Shown here piece after piece: positions 1 to 10,989 of a DNA stretch of 64,000 bases. Within the stretch, counting starts at the first letter, position 1. Every line of letters begins with the position of its first letter. Location of the stretch: positions 22,616,501 to 22,680,500 of the forward strand of contig CM053794.1 of the NCBI GenBank assembly GCA_028671895.1. Reading direction: 5' to 3'. The position numbers and the translations under genes were made by a program. The notes beneath the pieces are model-generated. The model was not told the DNA's origin, searched no databases, and saw nothing but the letters and a program-made list of their open reading frames with translations. This stretch comes from Oenanthe sinensis (taxonomy: Eukaryota > Streptophyta > Magnoliopsida > Apiales > Apiaceae).

Positions 1-894
1 TAATTAATAACTCTAGCCTATATGTAACATCAAAATTATTTCATGTGCACACACACACCCAGGCATACACACACACACACACACACACATATATTACTGC
101 TCCCCAATCCACTCCCTTCTGACTGGGACATACTGGGTACTTGGATAGGTTTTGCTATGTGTACTTTACTATATTTAACAATTAAGTAACTCGAGCAATT
201 ACTTAGTAAAATTTAGATGTTGAAGCTAGTTTACTAATAATAAACACGCAATCTATGCACTTTATTCTGGGGGCAAGAAATTATCGTTTACTATATTAAT
301 AATTTCTGGAACATACGAATGAGTATAGCCTTTCTGTCCTGCATCATTGGTGTAAATATATAGATTTATGGAGTTCCAGAACTCCAAAATTTAACAAGAT
401 TCGTAGCATTTAGCAGTTGCAATTCTACTATCCAGATCAAGTTAAACTCAGAGTTTGGACCATCGCTTTTACAATCAAGCATTTACATTGTCATTTACCA
501 CGCAGAAAACATAAAAGTGAAAAAATGCCCAGTAAGCCTCTTCCATACTTCTATAAAGCAAGCTTGGGATTTTGACAAATAGCTAATTTTAAATTCAAAT
601 TGGTATTGTAATATTTATATACCCTCTCTGATAATGACCCAATGTACTTCATATGTTTTGAAATGAGCAAGTAATATATCATTATAAGCAAATACTACAC
701 CTTCAAAAGGTATGTAAAGAGTTTATGTGAGTGATGGCCGACCCCTAATTAAAAATTAATAAAAAGAGTAAAATTCACATTATTAAAGGCATATGCAACT
801 CAATGAATCCTTATAATGATGGACTGTACTCTTAACAAGATGCAAAGGGATGGCAGATAATATGCTTAGAAATATCTTGAAGCCTAACACAAAC
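1..894 (-). other. Intron 3 of the AHL gene (partial)
   Basis: This stretch follows the GT donor of the third visible AHL exon and should be intron, because the second half of the PPC domain (expected to start G-R-F-E/D-I) is not found in any frame here; the remaining exons probably lie beyond the left edge. It is AT-rich and holds an (AC)n microsatellite at 47-89. A short minus-strand open stretch at 94-154, ending EWIGEQ then TAA, looks coding-like and could be a small terminal exon, but nothing ties it to this gene. Confidence 0.5.
47..89. repeat. (AC)n microsatellite
   Basis: Two runs of AC dinucleotides separated by a short interruption, inside an intron. Confidence 0.9.
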
Positions 895-3690
895 CTCATA
901 AGAAACAGTTCCACCAGATGATGATGATTGTTGAAGGGTTACACTGGCTATACTGCCATTTGCAGACATAACAAATACAACTTGTGAGCTGACTTGAGAG
1001 AAGGACATTAATCTAGCGTACACATCCTGAGAATAAAATTTGAAATCTTTAACTGAGAATTACATATTTCAAAATTATAAAGCAGAATTCACAAAATAAC
1101 TAGAATTCAAAAACACTAAATCACCAAAATGGTTACAGTTTCAAAATACTGTAATTAGTAAGTCCAGTAGCAACCAGAGGATCCGCATGTGAAAAGCTTC
1201 ACTATTTAAACATTACCGAAAATAATGTGCACCAGAGAATGACTAAAAATTATGTAAGCAGGACCTGAGCATTGTCAATGAAGCATAAGGATTAAATTAT
1301 GTTCAAAACAGATTTACAAGGATCTCTACCTATTCTTTCCCTTTAAAGTTGCAGGTCTATGAAATTTCAACAATCTTATGAGTAATTATTGCATTATGGC
1401 ATACATTAATTTTCCAAAAAATTTAACTCATAAAGAAATCGAAAATACATCAACGAATCAAGAAATCAAAGATGGAAAAGGAAAGTTTGGCATTTAAAGC
1501 AGCAGGGTGTAAAGAAAAACTCGTAGACAAATATTTAAATGTATATACATCCGCCAATTATATAAAAAGACCAGAGACTTCGCCTTAGAATAAAAATATT
1601 TGCTACCAATGTTGAATCTTTTAGCTAATATTAACAGCGACCAGCATCATGTCATAATCCACATCAAACAATATCAAAATGTGTTATATTGCATTGACCT
1701 TTAAAAGCATACGCTCACAACATTCATACGGTACACTTGAAAAAACATCATTCTGGACTCCATGACAATACATTGAAAATTGTATGAATATTAAGAAAAA
1801 TATTAGTAGCAATGGGTAACTCGAGGGTTTAGGAGGTGGGGGTGAATGACGAGAATTTGTGTTTACAAATTCATAAAAAAAGATTGGAGTGTTTAGGGAA
1901 TCACAACGAATAAATAAAAAACATAAATCACCGAGCAATTTATTTACTTCAATATTGATAATCATATATAATTGTAAGGTTTAATTGCTGTCAGTAACAA
2001 TCTCAAACAAATAGTAAGTCCTAAAAAATAGGGAAGAATACACATAGTTCTGGGAGGCACAAAGCAAAAAAAATTTAAATACATCCACGATCACAAAGAA
2101 CGTCAAGGAATAATAAATCTGTATATATGAGATATGGGTAACAGTTAACAGCACAAGGAATAATAGAAGGTAGTATCAAAGATTACCATCCCAGGTTGCA
2201 CTATGACAACGTGTGGCATGAATCCAAACCCAGGTAATCCTGAACAATAGCATTTTATTAGAATAACAGGAATTGTTTGGAAGTATTGAGAAATATTACA
2301 CTGCAGGACCCACATCAGGAAAATATAATGAAGCAACAGAATAAAACTTAAAGTACATTACATCAGAATAGTTGATATACAATATAAAATTGAGCCACAA
2401 AGATAATTGTAACACGTCACTAAAAAAGAAAAACTATAATATGTCGGGTTAAAGAATATGAAACACAGTAAATATTAAGCTGCAATACGTGATCCATAAC
2501 AACTTTCATCAAAGCCAAATATGTCATTGAAACTACAAAATAACGGCTATTCTCGTATCCGAATAATGTATTCCATGAAAATATAAACTCATGACTCGTA
2601 GATCTCATACCCTATAACTAGTGTTACCATCACAGAACTTCACCAGCATTCTTCTTTCCCCCAATTTAATTAACACCACCCAACGGTAACTAAATCTAAT
2701 AGACCCTCCTACCAAAATATAAAACCTTTTTTTAAGTTCGGATTAAACAAGTTTAAAAACACAACAATCCACCTCAGAATCTTCAACATAAAAACATTCG
2801 AATGTAACATGAATGACAGAATCTTTACTGCTTCATCCTTTACGCATAAACAATTATAGCCACAGAACACTACCAAATAAAATAATGAATCTAATTCACA
2901 TTCACCACACACACACACACATGTATCCATGTTTATAGACAGCTTAAATAACAGGGGAAACATGGAATCTTTATCAAGTACAGGTAACATATGCATAAAC
3001 AAGTCTACAACCTAATCTTTAGCTTATAACATATTAGATAAGAATCGAAAGACAGAATCTTTCTTCGTTTTTTTTTCCGCAACATAAAAACAGAAACTTT
3101 ACTCATACACACGTAAGAACAACAAATAAATTCACGAATCTAATCGAGATATATGTGAATATACCTGTAACAGCAGGTGAAGCATTGAAAGGTAAAACCG
3201 AAGAAGCTATGTGCCTCCCTCGGGATCCAACAGGCCTTCCCCTCCCTCGTTTCCCCGAACCACCTTGCGATCCCCCAGCGCCGCTACCACCAATAGAACC
3301 ACCGGATTGCGATTGCACCGCAATCGCCGAAACAGGCGAAGCAGCCACCACCACACCATCAGCCACCGGCGCGTACTTCCTCGGCCTCCCTCTCCTGCGC
3401 TTCAACGACGATCCATCACTTCCACCTTCGCCGTTGCCGTTGCTTTGCTCTGCAAACTGATTCACCACCTCCGCCGCCGTCATCGCCGTCGCCGGAGCAG
3501 AAACAACAACGCCCTCCGGCCGGTACACCGACACCGGCGCCGCTCCCGACACAAGCGGAGCCTGCGTCGACGTCGGCGCGTGAACACCACTCGCGCCGTC
3601 GTTCCCAGCGGCGGGAGCGATATTCACTGTGTTCTGAGCCGGAGGTTGTTGAATCTCGGCACCGGCAGCATTCACGACAGAAGACGACAT
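895..3690 (-). CDS. AHL: AT-hook motif nuclear-localized (AHL) protein, 5' part, three exons
   Basis: Nuclear DNA-binding protein of the plant AHL family, whose AT-hooks bind AT-rich DNA and whose PPC/DUF296 domain mediates oligomerisation and nuclear localisation. Exon 1 is 3165-3690 (ATG at 3690, MSSSVV), exon 2 is 2187-2239 and exon 3 is 895-1026. Each junction is GT-AG and the phases agree (exon 1 ends in phase 1, exons 2 and 3 in phase 0). Exon 1 encodes a low-complexity Ala/Gly/Val-rich N-terminus, then two AT-hooks: KRRRGRPRKY near residue 100 and KRGRGRPVGSRGR near residue 148. Exon 2 starts the PPC domain (GFGFMPHVVIVQPGM); exon 3 continues it (MSFSQ, SANGSIASVTLQQ, SSGGTVSYE). Introns in the PPC domain and two AT-hooks fit the intron-containing AHL clade, type II architecture. 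The rest of PPC and the C-terminus are missing, most likely off the left edge. Intron 2 (1027-2186) and intron 1 (2240-3164) hold nothing else recognisable. Confidence 0.88.
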
Positions 3691-3713
3691 CTTTATTTCA
3701 ATTTCAATTTCTT

Positions 3714-3721
3714 AAACCCTA
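3714..3721. promoter_or_regulatory. Telo-box-like AAACCCTA in the AHL 5' leader
   Basis: AAACCCTA lies about 25 bp upstream of the AHL start codon, next to CT-rich leader sequence. Such interstitial telomere motifs are common near plant transcription starts, often in growth-related genes. The match is exact but short, so function is inferred only. Confidence 0.35.
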
Positions 3722-4751
3722 GAAAAAAAAATATAAATATAATTATAATTATAATTACATATAAATCTCAGAAAAACCCAAGAAAAATCGAACAGGATGA
3801 AATTAAAAAGCTGAAATTCACAACAAAAACGAGATAGAAATCAAAAATTAATCAAAAACAGTCCCCAGATAATTATCGATTAACAAAAACAAATTGATTC
3901 TAATAATTCGATAAATATAATAATTATATAGTTTAATTATAATATAATAATACTATATGATATATCAATATTGAACGAAATGCAAAATGGATCAGTGAAA
4001 TGTTTTTCTACCTTTTTCAATTTCAATATGAAGAAACGTAATATAATATGTTACTCATATATCCTTTTTATAGGCTAATTCTTATATAAAAATTAGGGTT
4101 TTTTATGTTTTATTCTTGAAAAACCGAATTTGCCCCTTGTGAATATGTACTATGCCATTACCTAATTTTTTTAATTTTATTATATCATTAGTTTTTTATG
4201 GGCTTGTATGCGGAACTGAAAATTTAATTGGGCTTGTTTTATAGATAAAAGTGAAATTATTTTACTTTTAAAACTGAAAAACTTTCTCACACAAAAAAAT
4301 TGTATGAGGTTATAATAAAATACAATATCAAGGATATTTTTATAAATACTATGAAATTGTCACTCATTTTTTCTATTCAAATAACTTAGGTAACTCTTTG
4401 AGATCATCCTCGAGATCCTTTTTCTCAATAAATTATATCAATATTATTATAATTTTTATATTGAATTAACACAACCAATAACCAACTTATATTGATAATA
4501 TTTTGAACATTAGTATTAATATGTGTGATATAGAGCGGGTCAGTGATACATATTAAATACTAAAACGTCATACTTCATCACTTTTAAAAAAGTTTCAATA
4601 TATTGTTTATGAGTTTTAGATTCTTGGTATCTTGAGAATAAGATCAACTTAATGGAACGGTGATCCGCGAGCGTAAATCTAAAAGCATGATATAGAGAAG
4701 AAAATAACAAGAAAGAATATTTAAAATTCTAAAGATTTAAGATTGTGTGTA
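3722..4751. other. AHL upstream region, no gene seen
   Basis: AT-rich DNA with short TAATTA-type runs at about 3738-3758. It should contain the AHL promoter on the minus strand. No convincing ORF or RNA gene is visible. Confidence 0.5.
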
Positions 4752-4756
4752 AATAT

Positions 4757-5477
4757 TGTTGGGTTTTACCCAGTATGGTAGTATGAGTTTTGGTGATCCA
4801 AGACAAATATGGGTAGTATAATAATTGTATTTGGATAATTATTATGGATGATAGTGATTATAATTGGACAATTATTATAGATTGTATGTCTTGGTCACAA
4901 AGATAAGTAATTAGATACCAAGTATGATTAGACTTTGGTAGGTAATTAGATACCAAATATGATTAGACTTGTATGACAAGTATGGTAAGATTTGGTGCCT
5001 AAGTTTGTGGTGACTATATATACATAGTCATAATGGTTCTGATATGTATGCTTAAACATGCATGTTTAGGTATCGCTTAATACGTTGTTATTCCATGTAC
5101 ATATGTTTGGAATCACCTTAAGGTGTGATGGATACTCAAATATGTAGATTTAGGTATCGCTTGGAGAACGGATGCTTGAGTATTGGATTTGAGTATCATC
5201 GGAAGCTCAAATATTTAGACTTAGGTATCGCTTGGAGAGCGGATACTTGAGTATTGGTAGATTTGAGTATCTTGATTGATTGTATTGGTAGATTTGAGTA
5301 TCTTGATTGATTGTGTTGTTAATAACTGGTCTGATTAGCAATACAAGTTTGGAAACGTTGTATTATTGATAATTGTTTTGATTAATAATATAAGTTGGGA
5401 CGTGGGTTTTCCGTGTCATATAATTTTATTGTGTATGCTTTGCATTGTTTGGTTATCTCGGGTTTTGCTCCCTAACA
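4757..5477. mobile_element. Solo LTR of a retrotransposon with 5-bp TSD
   Basis: The segment begins TGTTGGG and ends CCTAACA, giving imperfect terminal inverted repeats of TG...CA type, and is flanked by identical AATAT at 4752-4756 and 5478-5482. A TATA-like ACTATATATACATAG lies near 5008-5022, as expected for an LTR promoter. There is no internal region, PBS or second LTR nearby, so this is a solo LTR left by LTR-LTR recombination. It contains short internal direct repeats (a GGTATCGCTTGGAGA unit twice at 5153-5240, and a 33-bp unit twice at about 5250-5317). The superfamily is not assigned. Confidence 0.78.
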
Positions 5478-5482
5478 AATAT

Positions 5483-7288
5483 TATTCCAGATTTGTATAA
5501 ATTGACATGTTGTAACTGTGACTCAAGAGAACATTTTATAGTTTTGTACCATGTGAAGTCATGAAATAAGATTGGAGATATTATGATATCAAAATTTATG
5601 CACATAGCAAACAACTTCCTATTTCAGTGGAGGAGATCGATATCGATCGCGGCAAATTTATCAACCTTAAGAAATCTATCGGATTATGCACTAGCAGTTA
5701 CAAAAACATCCAAATTGTACAATATTTACAATAATGTATTAGTTTCAAGTTCAGAGTCGGGAGAAATCTTGAGTCGGGTTGGTAAAACTATGAATGAATT
5801 TCAGTATGAGAATTATAGTATTGGTGAAGTATCTTGAAGAATTACAATAATTGAGTTGAGAAATAGAGTACTTTTATGGTTAGCGTTCAGCATTAAGTAA
5901 TCGGATCCAAATAAATCTACTTCTGGGGTAAAAGTAATTCTCGAACAAACACAGGTAAGATCCATGTGTAGAAACTCGATACTAGTATGAATCAACAACC
6001 CTAGTATTTAATTTTTAGTAATGATTTTATGGTGTTAAAAATTATTTTATTATTATTGTATATGTTCAATGTCTTGCCTCATTGATAATTTGCTTTTTCA
6101 TATATGGCTAGATTAAAAATGGTTTAGATATCTCAATTTTCATTCTTGCTCTATTACTTGGAGAGTCGATTAGATATTTTTCATGAGTAATGGGTTTGAA
6201 GGATTCAAGATATGATAAATTTATATTGTTACTTTTTTATAGTAGAATTGTCTAGACGAGTCCTATAAACTCCATTAATTGATATCATATGTATATTCTC
6301 TCTCTTGCGGTTGCGGCTTGCAGCCTATAAAGTAGTACCGTAAAATCCTAATACAACTCTAAACCTTAGCATGCTGAGATATTGGGCTTTAGACACCGCA
6401 GACTACACTAGCATATATACAGTACAATGGTCATCTTTTATTTTATTTTTCAAACTGTTGTGATATTTATATATATTGTTTTATTAATATTTTCTTAATA
6501 AATGAGTTAATTTAAATATTTTATGATTTCAACGTATATCATATTATAAATCAATAGGTATTTTTATAATCATAATTGTTGATTAAAGTATGTTTCACAT
6601 TCAAAAAATAAAATTCATATAATTTGATATGCTTAAAGTGTTAAACAAATACAAGTATATTCAAAGAATATTGAACAACATAATTAAGCTTAACTACATA
6701 TCTACATTTTTTAATTAAGATAAGATAGGAACAATATAATAATAATACAAAAATATTACCAAAAACTTAAACACTCATACTTGTTTTTTTTGTGTGTAAA
6801 TTTTTGAGAAAATGTTTTGGTGAAAATATTGATCTTGGATATGAACAAAATTTTGGAGGTATTAGTAACGTAGGGAGAAAAGATATAGAGTTGTCCATAA
6901 AAGTGGTTACAAAGTAAAAATGTGCGTTATTTATAGGAAGAAAATAAGTCAGTGAGAGATAACCCTGAGTTGGAATATAATCACAGAATTGTGTTTCAGA
7001 ACCATCTGACAAGCGAATCTTATTAATAAATGATGGAACATGCCATGTTGAATGTTACCTAAATTTGGTTAGATAAGGATAGGTATCCTCTCATACATAA
7101 TTCGGTTGAAGCGTCGATCGTCTTATACAACTCTATGAAATATGTGCACAATTTGAACTCACTTTTAGACAAATGTGGGCTATGAAAATTTCATATTCCG
7201 TGAAGGTTATTATATCAGCCGTGTTTTAGAAGTGCAATACTTTATTTTTATTTTTCTTTGTAATGGATATAAACTCCAACATTTGTCT
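5483..7288. other. Intergenic, no gene seen
   Basis: AT-rich sequence with one 84-codon open frame at 5583-5837 that has no recognisable domain. No transposon ends were identified within it. It separates the solo LTR from the MULE target site. Confidence 0.4.
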
Positions 7289-7296
7289 TAATTTAT

Positions 7297-7530
7297 TACT
7301 CCCCCGTCCCATAATTTTTGTCTCAATTTGACTTTTCAAAGTCAAATTAATCAATTTTGATCAACAAATTAAACATATTATATAATAATATATATTTTTA
7401 AAAATATAGAGAAAAGCGCAGTTTGAGGCTTCCAGCACTTGCCATAATAAAGGCAATATTGCACTATCTAAAATTTTATATTATGTGTGCTTCCGTAAAA
7501 AAAGCTAACGTCGTGGAAAAAGTGAAGGGC
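7297..7530 (+). repeat. Left TIR of the MULE
   Basis: Outer end TACTCCCCCGTCCC. It matches the inverse of 31250-31555 in order and spacing, apart from an insertion in the right copy that duplicates part of the ACTATCTAAATTTT block. Confidence 0.75.
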
Positions 7531-7713
7531 AAACTTGTCTATTCAAACTTTATCGCCTAATTAAACAAAAACGCGCCACTTTCAGGTATCATTTTCATAG
7601 AAACAAAATCAACTATTGAAGACCTTACAAACCATCAACGATCGAAGATGACAAAGTGGATTATTCATTCACACAAACCATGCATGTGCATGCAATGCAT
7701 GGGCTAAACAGAA

Positions 7714-8193
7714 ATTTGAACCTTACATCCACTCAATTACTCCAAGAATGCATTCTTAGAATGCTACAAGTATACAATTGATCTTAGTTCTGGAGAACAA
7801 GAAAGGACTGAGATAACTTACCCAAAACCCCTGCCACTAGATGTTAAGGTCCTTACTGGGAGACCAAAAAAGAAAAGAAACAAGACTTCAGATGTACCAC
7901 AAGCAGGGGCAACCACTTTGAAGAGACAAAACTGTTTTGTCAAGTGTAGTTATTGTTGTGAAGTTAATCACAACAAAGAAACTTGTCATGCAAAGGTAGG
8001 AAGTGTGTTAAAACTGTTTCAATTGTATTTAGCAAAAAATGATATTGTTTCTATTTTTACACAGGTTGCAGATAAAGAAAATTGTTGTGAGAAGGTTGTT
8101 AAGGCTAGGGTGAAAAAGCCACAAGCAAAAGATGCTTCTACAACTGCAACAGGTCAAGGGGGAACAAATACTGATAAGGGCCCTAAGAAATAA
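7714..8193 (+). pseudogene. MULE transposase C-terminus with CCHC zinc knuckle (fragment)
   Basis: An open stretch reads PKPLPLDVK, then GRPKKKRNKT, then CSYCCEVNHNKETC, a CX2CX4HX4C zinc knuckle. Proline plus GRPKKKR plus this knuckle is the usual C-terminal arrangement of plant MuDR-type transposases; the knuckle follows the catalytic DDE domain, which is absent here. A plausible GT-AG intron follows the knuckle (about 7993-8068). The frame continues Lys-rich to about 8510 but is broken by stops at 8191-8193 and later. The start is not defined; the coordinates mark the recognisable part. This is a decayed internal-deletion derivative and cannot supply transposase. Confidence 0.7.
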
Positions 8194-8519
8194 GGTGAAA
8201 CTGGAACAAAATCTTATAAGAGGCTAAGGAAGAAAGTAGAATTTAGAGGAAGGGCTCCAAAAAATATTGCAACCTCAAAAAAATCACCAAAACAGACCAT
8301 TACATAAACAAAGAACCCTAAATTAAAACAAGGCAGTAAAGGTAGTATGTTCACTGAGAAAATGAAGCCTACTGTTGGGAGAAGCACACCTCTTGGTGTA
8401 GAACCTGATAACTTTGATTCTTAGACTACTGTGACAAGTCTTAGGAAATTGGAGCAAGCAACAAAGGAGATGAGAACAAAATTCACTCAAAAAGCAGCCT
8501 GTAAATTGTAATTTAGCAG

Positions 8520-8883
8520 CACTGGAACCTTTGAACTTTGATGTGCTATAACTAGTTTAATTCTAAGACCGTATTATACATGTTATTTAGCTCTGGATCA
8601 TGTAATTCGGTTGCCTTTTGATGTAATCTGTGGAGATATTTTTGTGGACCAATATGTACATGGGTTTGGTATTATGATGAAGTTGCTAAATTTTAAGTTA
8701 CTAGCTTATACCCCATGTGATGCATGAGTTTTTTTTTTAAATAATTTAATAATTAAAATTTTAAATATTTGAAAATTTGTATTTATGCAATTTTAATATA
8801 TTTTCTTCTAAAATAATATTAAGTTAGTTATTGATATTGGTTGATAATCGAATCTTAATAATTTATTTACAAATAAATTTAAG
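8520..8883. other. MULE interior, AT-rich, Helitron-end-like motif
   Basis: No gene. At 8697-8733 the plus strand reads ACTAGC, then TTATACCCCATGTGATGCATGAG-like sequence in pieces (an imperfect hairpin next to ACTAG), which resembles an inverted Helitron 3' end. GYPSY-1 is inserted just downstream at AATAT. Confidence 0.3.
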
Positions 8884-8888
8884 AATAT

Positions 8889-9451
8889 TGTTATGAATTT
8901 AAAAACTAGGGTGTAGTTATTGCCATATGTGTCGGAGCTTATCGAACTTTAATGTCTAAGTTTGTATTTCGTAGCTTAATACTACCCTCACAAGATGCCT
9001 ACGTATCTCAAGCGTATTGAGAATCAAGACAAAACATAGTTCTAAGAATGAGGGGTTAAACCCTTTATATAGACGTAGAGAGTCTTGGAATTAAATTAGA
9101 ATTAGGAAACTTGGTGGCCAAGTCTCCTAGTGACAAAGTTGTTGAAACCTTTTAGGAATGAGAGTCATTATTGGACTTTTCTCACGCTAGGGTTTCTAGA
9201 TCCTTAGGATGAAGGCCTTTAACAGGCTTCTTGGGCCTTTACTAAGCCTTTAATTAATTACAAAATTAATTAATAACAAAGGCTTAATGGGCCTATGGTT
9301 TCAACATAGTTTGTGGGCTGGACTTACAAACCTAGTTGATCCTAGGGTAGTTCGTTTCAAGGACCCAAGTCTTTGGACCATATTAGGTCTAATAAAGGAA
9401 ATAATAAATGCTATATTTATTATTTCTTCAGGACTATTTTTACCCATATCA
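8889..9451 (-). repeat. GYPSY-1 3' LTR (left)
   Basis: 563 bp, TG...CA. The minus strand carries TATATAAAG (plus 9063-9071) in the position of the LTR TATA box. It lacks a short duplication (GATC...CAAATCCAGTT) present in the other LTR and has a further ~11-bp indel. Confidence 0.85.
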
Positions 9452-9683
9452 TTTGCCCCCAACTTCTGTAAAGTGTGCAACACTTTGTAGGAATTAAGGT
9501 TCATAATCAAAGTTTGTCTTTACGTCTTCTAGAATATTTCTAAATTCTATTTTGTCCTAAATGATTTTCCTTTGTACTCACAGGTATTTTTCTAGGAATT
9601 TTACTCTATTTATAGAGAATTTTCCATAATTTATTTTCCTTTTAAACCATTTTTAATGATTTTCTGGCATTTTTCTGTATTAT

Positions 9684-10135
9684 TTTCGACCAGGAATCCT
9701 AGTCGAATTCGACCAGGATCCTGGTCGATTCTAGGCTTCTTTGGAGCCCTGGTCGACCAGGATTCCTGGTCGATTTTCGACCAGGATCCTAGTCGATATA
9801 GGCTTCTTTGGAGCCCTAGTCCAACAGGATTCCTGGTCAATTTTTGACCAGGATCCTAGTCGATTCTAGGCTTCTTTGGAGCTCTGGTCGAACAGGATTC
9901 CTGGTCGATTTTTGACCAGGATCCTATTCGATTCTAGGCTTCTTTGGATCCCTGGTGGAACAGTATTCCTGGTCGATTTTCGACCAGGATTCTGGTCATT
10001 TTTGGGCCATCTTTTGGCATTTGGTCGAATGGTGTTCCTAGTCGAACTTAAGCCACCAATTGGCTTCTAGTCGAATGGTGTTCCTAGTCGAATTTAAACC
10101 ACCAATTGACTTCTAGTCGAATGATACTCCTGGTT
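9684..10135. repeat. GYPSY-1 tandem arrays, 68-bp and 46-bp monomers
   Basis: About four and a half copies of a 67-68 bp unit (GGCTTCTTTGG recurs at 9734, 9801, 9869 and 9937), followed from about 10020 by about two and a half copies of a 46-bp unit (GGTGTTCC at 10031 and 10077). Monomers contain palindromes of the GACCAGGATCCTGGTC type (perfect at 9711-9726). The array lies between the 3' LTR and the antisense gene, the 3' UTR of the sense transcript, a known hypervariable zone of Tat elements. Confidence 0.85.
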
Positions 10136-10316
10136 GATTCTTGCCAAAGGTCCTATATATTTGATGGTTTAATGGGCCTTGGCCAATTTCACTCCTCAAT
10201 ATGTTTGAGTCCACATCGACTTTTGGGCCAAAGACCTGCTAGGCCCAATTAGTTCGTGGGCCTTGTTTTTACCGGCTATAAGAAGTTTAACCAGTTGAGT
10301 TACCGTTTTCTTTGGC

Positions 10317-10323
10317 TATAAAT
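10317..10323 (+). promoter_or_regulatory. TATA-like box of the GYPSY-1 antisense gene
   Basis: TATAAAT within GGCTATAAATTAG lies about 150 bp upstream of the start region of the antisense gene. GYPSY-2 has TATATGA at 36723-36729, about 135 bp upstream of its antisense ATG, at the equivalent position. Promoter function is inferred from position and sequence only. Confidence 0.4.
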
Positions 10324-10470
10324 TAGTGAAGTGAGAACCTCATTTTTCACTTATCACTATCTCAAAATTTCACTCTAGAGTTCACTAGTCAAGGCGATTT
10401 CCGACAAATTTTTTCCGATTAATATTCGTCTTCTCCGTTTCTTAAGCCTTCATCTGTTGAATATCCATAG

Positions 10471-10989
10471 TGGATCAAGATGTTGCTCAACAAAGGCTCC
10501 TGGCGAGGGCGGCCAAAAGAGGTAATGTTGTTGTTGTAAATCCAGTTTTTTCTTCACATTCTGATCTTTTGTAAACCATGGGTGATGAATTTCCTACGTT
10601 GACCGAGTTAGATGCCTCTAGGTTTACTAGCACCTTCACCAACCAGGTTCACTGTGATAAATTTACGAAGTTGTACAAACTCCCCCGGGGTATATGCTTG
10701 TTTTGGCTGGGCCTGGAGACCGGGCATGTCATTGGAGGCCCAATATGTTGTGCATTTTTAGATATGCCCTTCTAGGTGGGTTCAGATTCCCTTTTCATGA
10801 ATTTGCGATTAGGTTACTAGCTGAGGTTAGGATAAATCTATGTCAATTGAGCCCAAACTCATGGCGAGCCCTCCTTTGCTTTATTGTTTTATGCCTTAGG
10901 AAAAATTATTACCTTTTAGTAGCTGTTTTTAAAAGTATTTTTCAGTTTAAAAATAGCCCATCAAATATATTGGGCTGGATCTACATAAG
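10471..10989 (+). pseudogene. GYPSY-1 antisense accessory gene, first part
   Basis: Plus-strand counterpart of the antisense gene at 36862-38816. Exon 1 ends AAAAGAG followed by GTAATG at 10522. The main exon reads, with one frame change near 10690, through GDRACH, LLGGFRFPFHEF, LLAEVRINLCQL and FQFKNSP, each aligning with its GYPSY-2 partner. The expected ATG is GTG at the aligned position. COPIA has inserted after the sequence for GWIYI, at ATAAG (10985-10989); the frame resumes beyond it at 22471. The domain is of the putative gypsy-type plant transposon protein class (PF04195-like). Molecular function unknown. Confidence 0.7.

Noticed and set aside
3155..3837. Plus-strand open frames across the AHL first exon
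   Set aside because: Antisense shadows of a GC-rich, low-complexity coding exon; the minus strand has clear AT-hooks.
5583..5837. 84-codon open frame
   Set aside because: No recognisable domain, no neighbouring exons or conserved signals; likely chance in AT-rich DNA.
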